Source: Tubulanus polymorphus
Taxonomy: Eukaryota > Nemertea > Palaeonemertea > Tubulaniformes > Tubulanidae
Assembly (NCBI RefSeq): GCF_964204645.1
Contig: NC_134033.1
Span: 9,212,231 to 9,276,230, forward strand
DNA: 64,000 bases
Reading direction: 5' to 3'
Numbering within the stretch: the first letter of the stretch is position 1; each line of letters starts with the position of its first letter. A model generated the notes under the pieces. The model ran no database searches, was not told where the DNA came from, and worked only from the letters and a program-made list of their open reading frames with translations. Of this stretch, positions 62,956-64,000 are shown in pieces. The position numbers and the translations under genes are program-made.

Positions 62956-64000
62956 AAGATGTGGCGTGCTGGCGTGGCACGTTATCTATATGGATGCGGC
63001 GCATTGCTGTGGCGCGCTATCGTGAATGCGACAACAGGCCTGTTCTTAAATAGAATTTTTGCTTGGAACGATGTCTGAGCTTACCTTCTTTCCGTCGTTG
63101 ATAGAATCGTCTCACTGGAAATGCCGGTATGTATTTCTATAACGTTCAACACAGACAAGCAAATAATCCATGGGAAATCATTTTCTGAAGCGATTGTTAA
63201 AAAGCGATCTCCAAATTCGCGACCTTGGCATTGTTTTTGTGAACACTGAATTCACAGTCACGGCAGAAAACAATAGAGCGAACATAATACAATAGAACTT
63301 TATTGAAATCTTTTGAATAAAACGATGCAACAAATATAGAATTCCGTCCCAAGTAAGACAATTTAATTAATATCATATACTTGATAAAACGAACTATCGG
63401 TTATAACGAACTATTTTCTATAAAGTTCGCTGTAACGATGTTCCACTGTACATGGTACCCTTTTATAATAGACCACCTCACTCTTTAAGATTTACATTTT
63501 ACAAGGTGCAGTAGCGATTTGTATTTATGAATCGATCAGCGTTCGATATCGTAGTACAGGCAAACCTCGTTAGTACTATTCGGCTTAGAACGAAAACCTC
63601 AGTAACACGATGAATTTAAGAATTCATGGCTTTCCGTATAGCATTTTCCTATAAAAGTATTAGCTCAGTACGATCACGTACATATATTGTACTTTCTTAT
63701 TTTAAAATTTGTAACTTAATTGGATTTATGAATCTCATATGTAATAAGTATCAATAAAGAATTGAATAGTCACCTTATACACATGCCATCAGAGGACGCA
63801 GAGCCGTATATAACAGCTATGCTATTATAAATTGCTAATCTCATGAAACCTGCATACCCTTAATATCGAACTTATTTTCTAAAACATTTGAATATTGAAA
63901 ATATAGCTCCAAAGCAGCGATAACGGGTTTTCTGCACATCCTCGTTCGTATTCTTGATCTTCTGAATACTGTGTCGACGATCGCGTGTACGCTGATCCAG
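62956..64000. other. Non-coding right end of window
   Basis: No gene seen. Inverted, shortened copy of the GCAGAAA(A)CCCGTTATCGCTGC repeat at 63911-63936. Confidence 0.5.

Overview
The window is nuclear DNA of a metazoan, most likely an aquatic invertebrate. It is intron-bearing, rich in transposable elements and mostly non-coding. The evidence is a phase-consistent five-exon gene, tRNA-derived SINEs, Ty3/Gypsy, LINE and DDE DNA-transposon remnants, and above all a complete giant virus-like transposon of the Polinton/Maverick (adintovirus-like) class. I cannot name the species.

Layout. Positions 1-3867 hold a minus-strand Ty3/Gypsy gag-pol that runs off the left edge; it is broken by in-frame stops and two frame changes. 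Positions 3868-8100 are non-coding with short repeats. Positions 8100-16300 hold a second, plus-strand Ty3/Gypsy element (gag-pol 9999-14093) between two diverged 1.7-2 kb direct repeats that behave like LTRs; the downstream copy carries a 133-bp MITE. Positions 16300-17900 are non-coding, with one possible 5' exon. Positions 17900-18879 are satellite DNA (45-bp and 26-bp units).

Positions 18880-37187 are an 18.3-kb Polinton flanked by a perfect 6-bp target duplication (ATGGTC). Its genes form two converging arms. The rightward arm carries protein-primed DNA polymerase B, an OB-fold-like small protein, minor capsid (penton-type), several small membrane proteins, a conserved 462-aa protein, an acidic coiled-coil protein with a C-terminal membrane domain, major capsid (double jelly-roll) and a zinc-finger protein. 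The leftward arm carries an HNH nuclease, two virion-like accessory proteins, a retroviral-type integrase with chromodomain, and an FtsK/HerA-type packaging ATPase. The arms meet at a ~370-bp inverted repeat. The set amounts to a self-replicating (PolB), self-integrating (Int), capsid-forming (MCP, mCP, ATPase) element. No maturation protease was found. Three genes (PolB, the acidic protein, Int) each carry one frame change, two of them at homopolymers. Unusual features are termini in which each inverted repeat is itself a 268-bp fold-back palindrome, a recurrent T-tract plus TAAATG box at nearly every start codon, and a right end carrying a chimeric PolB/HNH gene fragment.

Positions 37194-64000 are host DNA with further mobile elements. 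They include three copies of one tRNA-derived SINE and a 6.6-kb ISL2EU-like DNA transposon (39114-45730). That transposon has 374-bp terminal inverted repeats, a THAP-DDE transposase, and a SAP-SWIM-YqaJ nuclease pseudogene; its transposase is split by a nested 1.45-kb fold-back element. The region also holds a five-exon gene for a small secreted protein (51274-53889), a LINE reverse-transcriptase remnant (62283-62815) and assorted dispersed repeats. Most of 45.7-51.2 kb, 53.9-62.2 kb and 63-64 kb shows no gene I can support.
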